Origin: Ornithorhynchus anatinus
Taxonomy: Eukaryota; Chordata; Mammalia; Monotremata; Ornithorhynchidae
Direction of reading: 5' to 3'
DNA length: 64,000 nucleotides
Assembly (NCBI RefSeq): GCF_004115215.2
Contig: NC_041736.1
Location: 40,626,275-40,690,274, forward strand
The notes below the pieces were generated by a model. The model was not told where the DNA came from and did no database searches. It saw only the letters and a list, made by a program, of their open reading frames with translations. The position numbers and the translations under genes are program-made. Below are positions 1-23,629 of the stretch, piece by piece; positions within the stretch are counted from its first letter, which is position 1; every line of letters begins with the position of its first letter.

Positions 1-98
1 CAACTCGGCGGCCCGCTGATGAACCTCTCCCCGGTGCCGGGGCCGAGGTCTATTCCCTCGTCTTGCAGAGTTTTGGCGGGGGGGTGTCCTACCAACAG

Positions 99-375
99 AG
101 AAGCAGCATGGTTTGGTGGATAGAGCACAGGCCTGGGAGTCAGAAGGACCTGGGTTCTAATCCCAGCTCCACCACTTGCCTCTTGTGTGACCTTGGGCAA
201 GTCACTTAACTTCTCTGTGCCTCAGTTCCCTCATCTGTAAAATGGGGATAGATCCTGGGAGCCCTACGTGGCACAGGGGCCGTGTACAACCCCATTATCT
301 TGTACCTACCCCAGCGCTTAGCACAGTGGCTGGCACATGGTAAGCGCTTACCAAATGTCACAATTCTCATAATTA
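99..375 (+). repeat. MON1-type SINE, near full length
   Basis: It starts with AGAAGCAGCATGG, has a tRNA-like B box (GGTTCTAATCCC), then the core TGACCTTGGGCAAGTCACTT and CCTCATCTGTAAAATGGGGA, and ends with the AGCGCTTAGCACAGTG tail. This element class is specific to and abundant in monotremes. Confidence 0.9.
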
Positions 376-379
376 GAGG

Positions 380-500
380 ACGGTCTAGAGACGTTAAGTG
401 ACCCGCCCCGGGTCAATATCAGACAAGTGGAGGAGCTGGGATTAGAATCCGGTGCCTCCGACTCCGCGGCCCTTGCTCTTCCTCTAGGCCGCACTGATAA
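380..500 (-). repeat. Degenerate MON1 SINE fragment
   Basis: The head half of an inverted MON1 copy is readable: GTTAAGTGAC, then GCTGGGATTAGAATCC, then the complement of the GCAGC..TAG head near 490. The tail is missing or diverged. Confidence 0.6.
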
Positions 501-1267
501 ATAATGACTCAGACGGGACTCGCTCGAAATCTCGGGGCTCTCGGTCTAAATCTCTATCTTCCTTCTGGAAAGTCATCCCCTTCTGGGCCTTCTCTCCTCC
601 CACCCCACCAACACATGGAAAGACCCATTTCCCGCCCTCTTCCCGGAGCTGACATCCCCACCCACGTGGCTCGCCCAGAACTCGGCCCCTGGTCCCCTTC
701 TTCTTGGTCCCGCTGCTTCTCAGCTGGCTCCCGGTGCGACCGGGAGGTCACGACTGCAAGTTCAGTCCCTCCGGACACCGGTTCAAATGCTCCAGTCAAA
801 ACCCACGTAGAGGCTGCTCCCCAACACTCCCCCCCTCCCTTCTCCTCCCGCTCCCGCCAGCCTCGGCCCCGGCTCCCGGGGGCCTCTGGGCCACCCAGTC
901 CTTTGGGTCGACTCGGCCCAGGTTTCACACGGTGAGCGTTCAATAAATACTATTGATTCATAGATTGATTCCCGGATGGTTGTTGTTTAGAGTAAGTGCT
1001 ATTTCTGACCCAGTGGCCTCCTCTTCCTCCCCTGACGGCAGCTGCAGGGGATTGGGACAGAGCTCTCTCTGGATTCCGGACAATTCCCCAGCTGGTCCGC
1101 ACAGAGTGGCCTCTCTGCTCTCTTTTCCTCAATTTCCTTTCAGATAGTGGAGATACGGGAAGTCCTGGGATGTGGAGAGATCTCCGCTGCGGAGAAGACG
1201 AGAGTCTCCTCCCTTCCGCTCTCCCCATTACAGCCTCCCTCAAGTCGGGGTAGGTTCGCCCGCTGTT
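501..1267. other. Non-coding stretch left of OST4
   Basis: No recognisable exon. A short L2 tail (TTCAATAAATACTATTGATTCAT) lies at about 925-962. Open frames here are short, Pro/Ser/Arg-rich and overlap on both strands, as expected from GC-rich non-coding DNA. Confidence 0.5.
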
Positions 1268-1607
1268 CCGTAAGCTCTTCGAGGGCGGGGATTATGTCTA
1301 CGGCCATAATGGATCAGGGGTTCGAATCCCGGCTCTGCCACTCGTCAGCTGTGTGACTGTGGGCAAGTCACTTCACTTCTCTGTGCCTCAGGTCCCTCAT
1401 CTGTCAAATGGGGATGAAGACCGTGAGCCCCACGTGGGACAACCTGATGACCCTGTATCTCCCCCAGCGCTTAGAACGGTGCTCTTGCACACAGTAAGCG
1501 CTTAACAAATACCAACATTACCACAGACCCTACCGTACTCTTCCAAGCGCTCAGAACAGCAGCGGGCACACGGTGCATGCTCGAGAGATACCATCGGCCG
1601 ATTGATT
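1268..1607 (+). repeat. L2 tail split by a MON1 insertion
   Basis: L2 text (CTCTTCGAGGGCGGGGATTATGTCTAC) stops near 1,300. A headless forward MON1 runs to about 1,524 (CTTAACAAATACCAACATTA). The L2 tail then resumes (TACTCTTCCAAGCGCTCAGAACAG..) to about 1,607. I infer that the SINE inserted into an older L2. Confidence 0.65.
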
Positions 1608-2394
1608 AAAGAATTGAATCGCGACAGGGAATAGCATCTTGGAGAACCACATGTAGAAAACCTAACCTGGCTGGCCTTCCCACCCCCGGCCCCGGAGTCT
1701 GGAGGGGTCCCAGGAGGTCCCACCCCCCCAGACTGGGGTTCGAGGGTCTCCCTGGAGGTTTGTGCCTGCCCCAGGGTGGGGCCGGGGGGTTCGGGCTGGC
1801 CTCCTAGCCCCATTCTCTTCCGAACGGGAGTCTCTGAGTCGGTCCAAACCTGCCTGAGCTCCCCACGGCCCCTTGAAGGGTGATGACCCGGGGCAGGGCC
1901 AGATCTACTGATCCCGCTTCCCGCTCTAGTGGCTTCGTGTGTTGGGGGTGGGGGCTCGCTCAGGACTGGCTCCAGCTGTCTCGGAGAGAGGCCGGGGGGG
2001 GTGAGCCTGGAAGCCGCCAGTCTCCCTCCGTCGTCTGAGGAGGAGGTGGTCGGTGCCCTCAACCACCGGAGTCCCGGGAGGGGAGAGCGCCGGGGCTCTG
2101 GAGGACGAGGATGGCTCGGGGAAAACGTTCGCTCCGAGTTCGGCGGCTGGGCCGGGCTTCCGTGCGGCCCAACGATGTCCCGTGGAACCGGGGTGGGCAG
2201 AACGGGGGAGAGCAGCACTGTCTTCCCCACTGCTGCGGGGGGGCCGGCCGACCGAAGCCGCCTCCGGGTGCGGGGTTGGGAAGGAACGGTCCTGGGTGGA
2301 GGGGTGAAAAGGAAAGGGGTAGGGGTGGGGAGAGGGGAGGCCTCTATCTCATGAAAGAGATGGCTTCATTTCTGACCAGACATCTGCGGTGGTA

Positions 2395-2570
2395 CCAGGC
2401 TAAGGGTTCGATAAGCGCTCAGTACAGGGCTTTAGCACTTAGTGCGAGGCTTCGCACCGAGTAGCGCTCCATAAATCCATTCAGTCATATCTGAGCGCTT
2501 ACTGCGTGCACAGCACCGTACTAAGCGCTTGGAAAGTACAGTGCAGCAATAGAGCAGACGGTCGAACGAT
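2395..2570. repeat. Two L2 tails head to head
   Basis: A forward tail (ATAAGCGCTCAGTACAGG..CCATAAATCCATTCAGTC) abuts an inverted one (GAGCGCTTACTGCGTGCACAGCACCGTACTAAGCGCTTGGAAAG). Confidence 0.6.
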
Positions 2571-2639
2571 CGGCGGTACTTACTGAGAGCTCACTACGTG
2601 CGAGGGCACCGTATGACGTGCCGGGGAGAGTACGACACC

Positions 2640-3478
2640 GTCCGCGGGCCCCCCCGAGGAGCCCCCGCGAGGAAGGCAAGGGAGGTCGGGGCAGAGCCGG
2701 AGGTGAACGGGGCAGGAGGAGGTGGGGGCAGGGGGGCGGGAAGGGCCCAGCCTGGCGGGTTTTAGGGGCGGCCTCCCCCCCGGCCTAATGGCCCAGGCCC
2801 CACGGCAGCTCCCGTGGAGTTTGCTTTGGCAGAGAGGGGAGGCAGAGGCGTCCCCTGAGCCCCGGGCCCCCCCTTCCACCGCAGAACAACTGGCTTCCAT
2901 TACCCCTGACAGCTCCGCAGTGGCAGCCCAGCCCCCCACCCCCGGCCCGGCTCCCTGTTTCCCTTTTATGGCGAAGCCAGAGGGAGAAAGGAGCCGGGAG
3001 GGGGGGAAGAAGGGGTGGGAGGGTGGGAGGGGCAGGGCTTTCCGGGGTCCCCAGCCCCCCTCCCCGGCCACCCCCGGGAGGGAGGGGATTTTCCTGTCCC
3101 CTCCATCCTCCCACCCACCAGGCCGAGCTCGGACGCCGGACTTTTTCTGGGCAGTTGGTGGGGGGCCTGGAAGGGCGCGGGAGGGAGGGACCCCGGGACC
3201 CCGGGGGCTGCAGCGGGTGACCCGGGCAGTGCCCAGAGGAAGAACCAGGCAGGGGGCAAGGGGGCAGGGGGCGAGAGGGTCCTCCCTGCCCCTCCTCTGA
3301 CCTCCCCGGAGCTGGGGTTTGGCGGGCAGCCCCCGGCCCGGCGGGCCCCACCAGCTGTGCCCAGCTGGGCTCGGGGGGCGGCGGCCTGGGGGGGGGGGTG
3401 GTCAGGCCCCGGGGACCCGAAAGCACCGCAGCCGTCCTTGCTCCCTCCTCTGTGCCCACGCTGTGCCCCGGCTGGGCC
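2640..3478. other. GC-rich unique stretch with a CArG-type box
   Basis: About 800 bp of G/C-rich unique sequence lies between repeat-filled flanks. A perfect CC(A/T)6GG box, CCTTTTATGG, is at 2962-2971; this is the SRF site consensus. In human the gene beyond OST4 is EMILIN1, so a control region or promoter of that gene is one possible role. I found no EMILIN1 signal peptide or EMI-domain coding sequence. Long open frames on both strands (for example 2722-3300 +, 2785-3459 -) are low-complexity and look like composition artefacts. Confidence 0.35.
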
Positions 3479-3656
3479 CACGTGACCTTGGGCGAGTCAC
3501 TTACCTTCTCCGGGCCTCAGTTCCCTCATCTCTAAAGATGGGGATTAAAAAATGTGAGCCCCACGTGGGACCACCCGATGACCCTGTCTCTCCCCCAGCG
3601 CTCAGAACAGTGCTCGGCACAGAGGACGCGCTTAACAAATACCAGCGTTATTATTA
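3478..3656 (+). repeat. MON1 SINE, 5' truncated
   Basis: Core (CCTTGGGCGAGTCACTTACC, CCTCAGTTCCCTCATCTCTAA) and tail (CTTAACAAATACCAGCGTTATTATTA) are present in order; the tRNA-like head is missing. Confidence 0.8.
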
Positions 3657-3895
3657 ATAGAAGCAGCGGGGCTCAGTGGAAAGATAACGGACTTGAGAGT
3701 CCGAGGTCCTGGGTTCTAATCCCGGCTCCGCCACTTGGCGGCTGTGTGAACTCGGGCAAGTCGCTTCACTTCTCGGGGCCTCAGTTATCTCATCTGTCAA
3801 ATGGGGAGGAAGACTGGGAGCCCCACGTGGGACCACCTGATGGCCCTGTAACTCCCTCAGCGCTTAGAACAGCGCTCAGCACCTAGTAAGCAATT
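3657..3895 (+). repeat. MON1 SINE, near full length
   Basis: Head AGAAGCAGCGGGGCTCAGTGG, B box GGTTCTAATCCC, core TGTGTGAACTCGGGCAAGTC and a tail ending CTCAGCACCTAGTAAGCAATTAAG. It is joined directly to the next copy. Confidence 0.85.
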
Positions 3896-4136
3896 AAGCA
3901 GCACGGCTCAGTGGCAAGAGCCTGGGCTTGGGAGTTAGAGGTCATGGGTTCGAATCCCAGCGCTGTCAGCTGTGTGACTGTGGGCCAGTCACTTCACTTC
4001 TCTGTGCCTCAGTTCCCTCATCTGTCAAATGGGGATTAACTGTGAGCCTCACGTGGGACAACCTGTATCTCCCCCAGCGCTTAGAACGGTGCTTGGCACC
4101 TAGTAAGCGCTTAACAAATACCAACGTTATTATTAT
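3896..4136 (+). repeat. MON1 SINE, near full length
   Basis: Head AGCAGCACGGCTCAGTGGCA, B box GGTTCGAATCCC, and a full tail ending in ACAAATACCAACGTTATTATTATT. It is third in a head-to-tail run of SINEs upstream of OST4. Confidence 0.87.
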
Positions 4137-4585
4137 TCTCTCTGCCTCAGTTCCCTCATCTGTCAAATGGGGATGGAGACGGTGAGCCTCACGGGGGACA
4201 ACCTGATGACCCTGTCTCTCCCCCAGCGCTTAGAACAGTGCTCTGCACCTAGTAAGCGCTTAACAAATCCCAACGTTATTATTAACAAATCCCAACATTA
4301 TTATGATCACTATTGAATGCATCTCTCTCCCCCAGTGCTTAGAACAGCGCTCTGCACCTAGTAAGCGCTTAACAAATCCCAACGTTATTATGATGATGAT
4401 CACTATTGCATGAATCTATCTCTCCCCCAGGGCTTAGAACAGCGCTCTGCACCTAGTAAGCCCTTAGCAAATCCCAACGTTATTATTAACAAAATCCCAA
4501 CATTATTATGATGGTGACCATTGCACGAGTTTATCTCCCCCAGCGCTTAGAACCGCGCTCTGCGCCTAGTGAGCGCTTCCCCGCT
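4137..4585 (+). repeat. MON1 half-copy and tandem SINE-tail repeats
   Basis: A headless MON1 (4137-4284) is followed by three further tail units of roughly 100 bp. Each repeats CCCCCAG.GCTTAGAAC.GCGCTCTGC, the AGTAAGCGCTTAACAAATCCCAACGTTATTAT tail and a GATGATCACTATTGCATGAAT spacer. This is local tandem amplification of the SINE tail, ending just before the OST4 CpG-rich promoter. Confidence 0.75.
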
Positions 4586-4599
4586 CCCCACGTGACTTT

Positions 4600-4760
4600 T
4601 TGCACACGGCCCGGCGCGGCCGCTCAGAGCCGCCCCTCCCCCCGGGCGGGGCCCCGGTGACGTCACGCCCCGCGGAGGCCACGCCCCCTGAGGGTTGCCC
4701 GGCAACGCCCCCCCTCCCGCCCGCCCGCCGGGAGCAGTCGAGACGGGGCGGCTAGAGAGG
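4600..4760 (+). promoter_or_regulatory. OST4: OST4 promoter: CRE and CpG island
   Basis: The sequence turns CpG-rich just upstream of OST4. A full palindromic CRE, TGACGTCA, is at 4658-4665. ETS-type motifs CCGGAAG (4761-4767) and ACTTCCGG (4787-4794) fall at or just after the likely start. There is no TATA box. This fits a housekeeping CpG-island promoter with CREB/ATF and ETS input; factor binding is inferred from motifs only. Confidence 0.6.
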
Positions 4761-4833
4761 CCGGAAGCGGGTGGGCTGCGGCCTGCACTTCCGGCGAGGC
4801 GGCCGAGGCCGTGGTTTTACCTCAGCGGGGCGG
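4740..4833 (+). other. OST4: OST4 exon 1 (5' UTR), approximate start
   Basis: GC-rich leader containing two ETS-like motifs. It ends at a consensus donor GCGG|GTGAGGG. The paired acceptor is one base before the OST4 ATG. The transcription start cannot be fixed from sequence. Confidence 0.55.
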
Positions 4834-4837
4834 GTGA

Positions 4838-5011
<174 letters not shown>

Positions 5012-5044
5012 CGGGTCCTCCCCCTCCCTCCCGAGGGACCCCAG
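5012..5044 (+). other. OST4: OST4 exon 2 3' UTR and donor
   Basis: After the stop, the exon appears to end at CCCCAG|GTAAGG (5044/5045), placing an intron in the 3' UTR. Confidence 0.6.
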
Positions 5045-5089
5045 GTAAGGGCCCGGGACCCTCGCCCTGAAAAAACAGTAATAATGTCA

Positions 5090-5760
5090 CTACAAATAAT
5101 AATAGAAATAAATAATAATAATTAGCAGTGGGGGAGACACGGGGGTCATCGGGGGGGGGGGGTCCCACAGTCTTCATCCCCCGTTTCCAGATGAGATCAC
5201 TGAGGCCCAGAGAAGTGACTGGCCCACGGCCGCCCAGCTGACAAGTGGCAGAGCGGGGATTCGAACCCACGACCTCGGACTCCCCAGCCCGGGCTCATTT
5301 CCCTGAGCCAGGCCGCCGCTTAAACGCTCACTAGGGGCTGAGCACTGTTCTAAGCGCCGGGAGGGATCCAGGGTCATCAGGAGGTCCCACGTGAGGCTCC
5401 CCGGCTTCACCCCCATTTTCCAGATGGGATCCCTGAGGCCCGGAGAAGTGACTGGCCCGCCCAGGTGGCAGAGCACGATTCGAACCCACGACCTCGGACC
5501 CCCCCCCCCCCCCCAGCCCGGGCTCTGGCCACTGAGCCACGCTGCCTAAGCCCTTACGGGGTGCCAAGACCCGGGGGAGAACCAGGGTGATGAGCTGGTC
5601 CCACCTGGGGGCCCCCAGGCTTCGCCCCCATTTTCCAGACGAGGTCACTGAGGCCCAGGGAAGTGACTGGCCCACGGTCGCCCAGCTGACAAGGGGCAGA
5701 GCGGGGATTCGAACCCACCACCTCCCACTCCCCAGCCCGGGCTCTGGCCATTGAGCCGGG
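5090..5760 (-). repeat. Three MON1 SINEs in OST4 intron 2
   Basis: Three inverted MON1 copies stand in series (about 5125-5325, 5326-5546, 5547-5757). Each has CCCATTTTCCAGATG.G (complement of the CATCTGGAAAATGGGG core), a GATTCGAACCCAC B box and a terminal complement of the GCAGC..TAGTGG head. A C-run of about 17 bases sits near 5,497-5,513. They fill most of the 784-bp intron. Confidence 0.85.
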
Positions 5761-5828
5761 GGAGGGGCGGGGGGGGGGGAGGCGTCTCCCCCATAGCCCC
5801 CCTCATCTCCCCGTTTTGTGCCCTCTAG

Positions 5829-5985
5829 GCTGACGCCTGCCCCACGGAGCGGCTGGGCCGAGGATGCCCGAGCCGAGGATGGCACCCCCCTCGACCCCCC
5901 GAGGAGGCGACCGACACCGCAGGATCGGCCAGAAGCCGGCCGGGCAAAGGGGGGGGCGTCCATTAAACCATTCCCTTCGCTCTCG
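5829..5985 (+). other. OST4: OST4 exon 3 (3' UTR) with poly(A) signal
   Basis: The acceptor CCCTCTAG|GCTGAC opens a unique block that contains ATTAAA at 5962-5967, followed by CCATTCCCTTCGCTC. This is the best candidate 3' end of the OST4 transcript. The cleavage point is not fixed. Confidence 0.65.
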
Positions 5986-6183
5986 AGGCTCTGCTGGCTG
6001 ACTGGGGGGAAGCGGGGCGCGCTTTCGGGGACCGCTGGCGCCCTCGGTCATCCATCATCCCTCAGACCCTCCCCCCCCCCACCCCGGGGACCGGTCCTGG
6101 GTGGGAGGAAAGGGCCGCCTAGGACGGAGGATGTCCGGTGGATCGAGGGAATGATAATTACGTTGGTCTTTGTTAAGCGCTGT
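5986..6183. other. Spacer after OST4
   Basis: GC-rich spacer with no exon, ending in AATGATAATTACGTTGGTCTTTGTTAAGCGCTGTTCT, a fragment of a MON1 tail. Confidence 0.5.
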
Positions 6184-6448
6184 TCTAATAATGATGATGT
6201 TGGTATTTGTTAAGCGCTTACTACGTGCCGAGCACCGTTCTGAGCGCTGGGGGAGACACGGGGGAATCAGGTCGTCCCACGTGGGGCTCCCAGTCTTCAT
6301 CCCCATTTTCCAGATGAGGGAACTGAGGCCCCGAGAAGGGAAGTGACTTGCCCAAAGTCACACAGCTGACAAGTGGCCGAGCCGGGATTTGAACCCATGA
6401 CCTCTGACTCCAAAGCCCGGGCTCTTTCCACTGAGCCACGCTGCTTCT
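6184..6448 (-). repeat. MON1 SINE, full length
   Basis: Complete inverted copy. It has an AATAATGATGATGTTGGTATTTGTTAAGCGC tail, a CAGATGAGGGAACTGAGG core, a GATTTGAACCCATGA B box and a CACTGAGCCACGCTGCTTCTC head. Confidence 0.92.
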
Positions 6449-6893
6449 CTAAGCGCTGGGGTAGACCCCGGGGGATTCGGGTTGTCCCACATGGGGCTCG
6501 CCGTCTTCATCCCCATTTTACAGATGAGGGGACCGAGGCACCGAGAAGTGAAGTGACTTGCCCGCAGTCACCCGGCTGACAGGTGGCCCAGCCGGGATTC
6601 GAACTCGTGACTTCTGACTCCAAAGCCCGGGCTCTTTGCACTGAGCCACGCTTGAAGGCGGGATGCGGGTAAGGGGACAGAGAGGGAAGGAATAATTACT
6701 ACGTGCCAAGCACCGTTCTAAGCGCCGGGGAGGATACAAGGCGATCAGGCGGGGCTCGCAGCCTTAATCCCCATTTTACAGAGGGCCCCGTGAAGTGACT
6801 TGCCCACGGTCACGCAGCTGAGTGGCGGAGCCGGGATTTGAACCCATGACCTCCGACCCCCAAGCCCCGGCTCTTTCCACTGAGCCTCGCCGG
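6449..6893 (-). repeat. Two MON1 SINEs in series
   Basis: Inverted copies at about 6449-6652 (tail truncated at TAAGCGCTGGGGTAG) and about 6690-6893 (AATAATTACTACGTGCCAAGC tail, CTGAGCCTCGCC head). They separate OST4 from the AGBL5 3' end. Confidence 0.85.
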
Positions 6894-7138
6894 AAGGCAG
6901 AGGAGTGGATCACTGAAGGCTTAGGCTTTGCCCTCTCCCCGGACAAGGGGAAACAAGCCCCGGTGGATTTGTCTGCAGGTGCAGAGAGGCCCCCTCCGGC
7001 CCCCTGTTTCGGAAACAAGATCACAGGCTTGAGGCCAGATGGGGGGGGGGAGACATGAAACCTCTTTTCTCACACTCCACCGTCTCACCTTTGCCCCCTG
7101 GACAAACGGCAGGTGCTGCCGGGGTTTTCCAAACAACC

Positions 7139-7144
7139 TTTATT
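7139..7144 (-). terminator. AGBL5: AGBL5 poly(A) signal AATAAA
   Basis: TTTATT on the + strand reads AATAAA on the AGBL5 strand. A GT/T-rich stretch (GGTTGTTTGG on the - strand) lies just downstream, as expected of a cleavage site. The transcript end would be near 7,120. Confidence 0.6.
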
Positions 7145-7242
7145 TCTTCGGTCCTCCCCTCTCCAGGAAGCAAGTAAGAGCAGAGGCTGCCTTTAAATAG
7201 GGGCCCGGGACGGAGACCGATTCTCTCGACCCCACTGATATA

Positions 7243-7282
<40 letters not shown>

Positions 7283-7925
7283 TATGGAGAGAGAATCCGC
7301 AAAGCCCGAATGCTAGAGAGGGCGGTGGAGTCCGGCAGTTTACGTTTCTCTGATCCGTCCCCCGCTGGTGGCTTGTGTCGTGGCCCCGAATGGGGGGTAG
7401 GGGAGAGGGATCCCAAGGAGGTGCGGTTGCTTGGGGAGAAGGTGAGCACGTTCCCCGCTCGACCTCACCCCATCCAGTGGAGGCCCAGGAAAGCACCCAG
7501 CTGAGAGAAGCCCAGAGTCCGGATGGAAGAAATGTCACCAGGGACGCCCCCCTCCGCCACGCGCCTGGGGCCGGGCGTCGCCGTCAGGCAGGGAGAAAGG
7601 CGAGGAGGCCGGGACGGAACGGGACTGTGGGCGGGCGGCCCCGAGAAACCTGAAACGAAGAAAAAGGAAAGTCCGAGGGGGCCGGGGGGAGGTCAGCCGC
7701 TCCTCGGGAACCCCGCGGCCGGGGGGTTGGAAACGATCCCTGCACAAGCGGCTGGGGTGGAAGCCGCGTCCCCGCCTCTCTGGGACCCTGCGTCGTGGAG
7801 CTGGCGGGAGGAGTCGGAGCTGGTGGCGGGGAAGGGTGGAAGAGGCAGGGACGGGGCCGGGGACCGGCGAAAGGGTTCCCGGAGGGAGGCGAGGGCACGG
7901 CTCTGGGCTCCTGGCCCCCGGGTGC
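7145..7925 (-). other. AGBL5: AGBL5 3' UTR or last intron
   Basis: Lies between the tentative stop and the poly(A) signal. Contains the (TA)n tract. No frame here matches the human C-terminus convincingly. Confidence 0.45.
7244..7281. repeat. (TA)n(CA)n microsatellite in AGBL5 3' UTR
   Basis: About 15 TA dinucleotides run into four CA units. It lies between the predicted stop and poly(A) signal of AGBL5. Confidence 0.9.
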
Positions 7926-21912
<13,987 letters not shown>

Positions 21913-22592
21913 GGTAAGGCCGGGCATGCATCCTCCTGCCCCAAACTGGCCCTTAGAGCTGGGAAAAGAAAAGAAGAGAAGCCGTGAGCATAGGCCCTAG
22001 GGGTTGCCCCGGAGCTTCCCGGAGAAAGCTGGGAAGACGCGCCCGCCGGGTCCCTCGGCCTTGAGGGCCGGGGATCCAAATCGACCCCATCGTGCTACCG
22101 TCCGGTCTGCCCCGCTCTCCAAATCCCCTGGAGTTGCACATTCTGCTTTAGCCAGACTGAGAAGCGCAGGAGTCTTCCGGCCCCACGGCTGAGGATGGAT
22201 CGAAGCCAGGTGGCACCCACCAGAATGCAAAATCGTAAGAGGGCCAGTAGGAGACCATGCTCAGCTCCAGCCTGGGGCCCTCCACCACTGTCAAGAGCCG
22301 CTCTGCAGCTCTCCTTGGCCTTCCACCTGCTGGAGAAGCGGCCCACTGGGGTGGGAGCGGGGGGTGGCTTGCATCCTGACCTCCCATGCCTCAGTTCCCA
22401 CCCCGAGCTGCAAGCCTGGACCTTTTGGCTTTGGACTGGAGGGTTGTCAAGGCCTAAGTGTGCAGGAGCGAGCTGCCCGGGGGGGGAGGAGCAAGGGGGC
22501 GAGGCCTGGGCTGGTCCTTGGGGTGGAGGGATGGTTGGGTGGAGCTGGGGAGGGGGGGCCACGGGGCCTGAGCCCCGCATGGAGCCCCTCAC

Positions 22593-22800
22593 CTCTCTCC
22601 GCTCGCTCTCCCGCACCGCACAGCACCGCAGCGGCCCCTCGGGCAGCCCCACCCTCCCCCCCCCCCGACCCCCAGCCCGGGCCTCAAACAAAACCAGAGA
22701 GCGGCCGGGCCGGGGCCCAGTTCTGCCCGGGAACAACAACGCCCGCGCCCATTGGCCGCCGCCGCCCACCCGCCCAGCAAAACCCACCCTCATTGGTCCG
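22593..22800 (-). promoter_or_regulatory. AGBL5: AGBL5 promoter and non-coding exon 1
   Basis: A CpG-rich block upstream of the coding start. On the gene strand two CCAAT boxes read from ATTGG at 22751-22755 and 22792-22796, about 40 bp apart, with no TATA box. A good donor (GAGAG|GTGAGG, exon end 22593) pairs with the acceptor at 21957. This makes exon 1 a short 5' UTR exon (about 22593-22700). The exact start is not resolvable. Confidence 0.55.
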
Positions 22801-22904
22801 CAGGGGCAAGGCCGCTTCTCCCCCCTCCCCACACCTGCTGGGGTGAGAGGAGCCACTTTCAGCCTCCCCTCCTCCCATTCATTCATCCAGATTGAGCGCT
22901 TACT

Positions 22905-23110
22905 ACTACTACTGTCTCCCCCGGCGCTTAGAACGGTGCTCGGCACATAATAAGCGCTGAACAAATACCAACATTATTAATAATGATGGTATTTGTTCAG
23001 CGCTTACTACGTGCAGAGGCGCTGGGGTTAGATACAGGGTAATCAGGTTGTCCCATGTGGGGCCCACAGTCTTGATCCCCATTTTACAGATGAGGTCACT
23101 GAGGCACTGT
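22905..23110. repeat. Inverted pair of MON1 tails (hairpin)
   Basis: A forward tail (to 22970) faces an inverted copy (from 22987). The 20-base arms 22951-22970 and 22987-23006 are perfectly complementary. The 16-base loop contains the palindrome ATTATTAATAAT. The right copy runs on to CAGATGAGGTCACTGAGGC. See findings. Confidence 0.85.
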
Positions 23111-23529
23111 GCTAAGCGCTCGGACCATCCCTGCCCAATGACGGGCTCGACGTCCAAACGGGGGAGACAGTAAAGCAGAACATCAGCGAGATAAATAGAA
23201 TCACAGCAATATACACCTCATTAAGTACATAAGTAGGGTAATAAATAATATATATATAAATATGCACAGTGCTGAGGGGAGGGAAGAGGGGGAATGGGGA
23301 GGGGAATCAGCCCCCCACTCTGCGGGAGCTGGTCCTGTCGCCCCAATCTTCTGCTGGAGGTCCAGGGGCAACTTGGAGACGGTTAGTGACCGTTAGAGCA
23401 AGTTCATAACTTCAATGAACCCCCTGTCAGGGGTCCAGGGAACCGAGATCGATCAAGAAATAGAAACAATGCCAACGAGGCGCGATCGTAAATGCGTGCG
23501 ATCATTTAATGAATTCACTAATTGATAGC

Positions 23530-23541
23530 AAAAAAAAAAAT
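23530..23541 (-). terminator. Pol III T-run terminator of tRNA-Ala
   Basis: A T tract on the gene strand starts a few bases after the tRNA discriminator base; this is the standard pol III stop. Confidence 0.75.
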
Positions 23542-23544
23542 TAC

Positions 23545-23617
23545 TGGAGGATGCGGGCATCGATCCCGCTACCTCTCGCATGCTAAGCGAGCGCTCTACC
23601 ATTTGAGCTAATCCCCC
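23545..23617 (-). tRNA. tRNA-Ala (AGC)
   Basis: The 73-nt gene strand starts GGGGGATTAGCTCAAATGGT and ends with GCATCCTCCA. Acceptor stem GGGGGAT/ATCCTCC contains the G3.U70 wobble pair that identifies alanine tRNAs. The anticodon stem is CTCGC/GCGAG with loop TTAGCAT, so anticodon AGC is at 23582-23584. The A box (TAGCTCAAATGG) and B box (GGGATCGATGCCC, slightly off the GGTTCGAATCC norm) are internal pol III promoters. A run of T residues follows on the gene strand (A-run at 23531-23540), acting as terminator. No intron. In human, by memory, a tRNA-Ala lies in the same place beside AGBL5. Confidence 0.93.
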
Positions 23618-23629
23618 TGCCTGAAAGCC

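Noticed and set aside
1502-3481. Several overlapping open frames of 150-240 codons on both strands
   Set aside because: They overlap in opposite strands, are Pro/Gly/Arg-rich, and partly consist of L2 and MON1 sequence. There is no EMI domain, collagen-like repeat or signal peptide, so I do not call them EMILIN1.
3930-3970. tRNA-like B boxes (GGTTCGAATCCC) throughout the window
   Set aside because: These are the tRNA-derived heads of MON1 SINEs. No cloverleaf can be folded around them, unlike the loci at 23,545 and 25,425.
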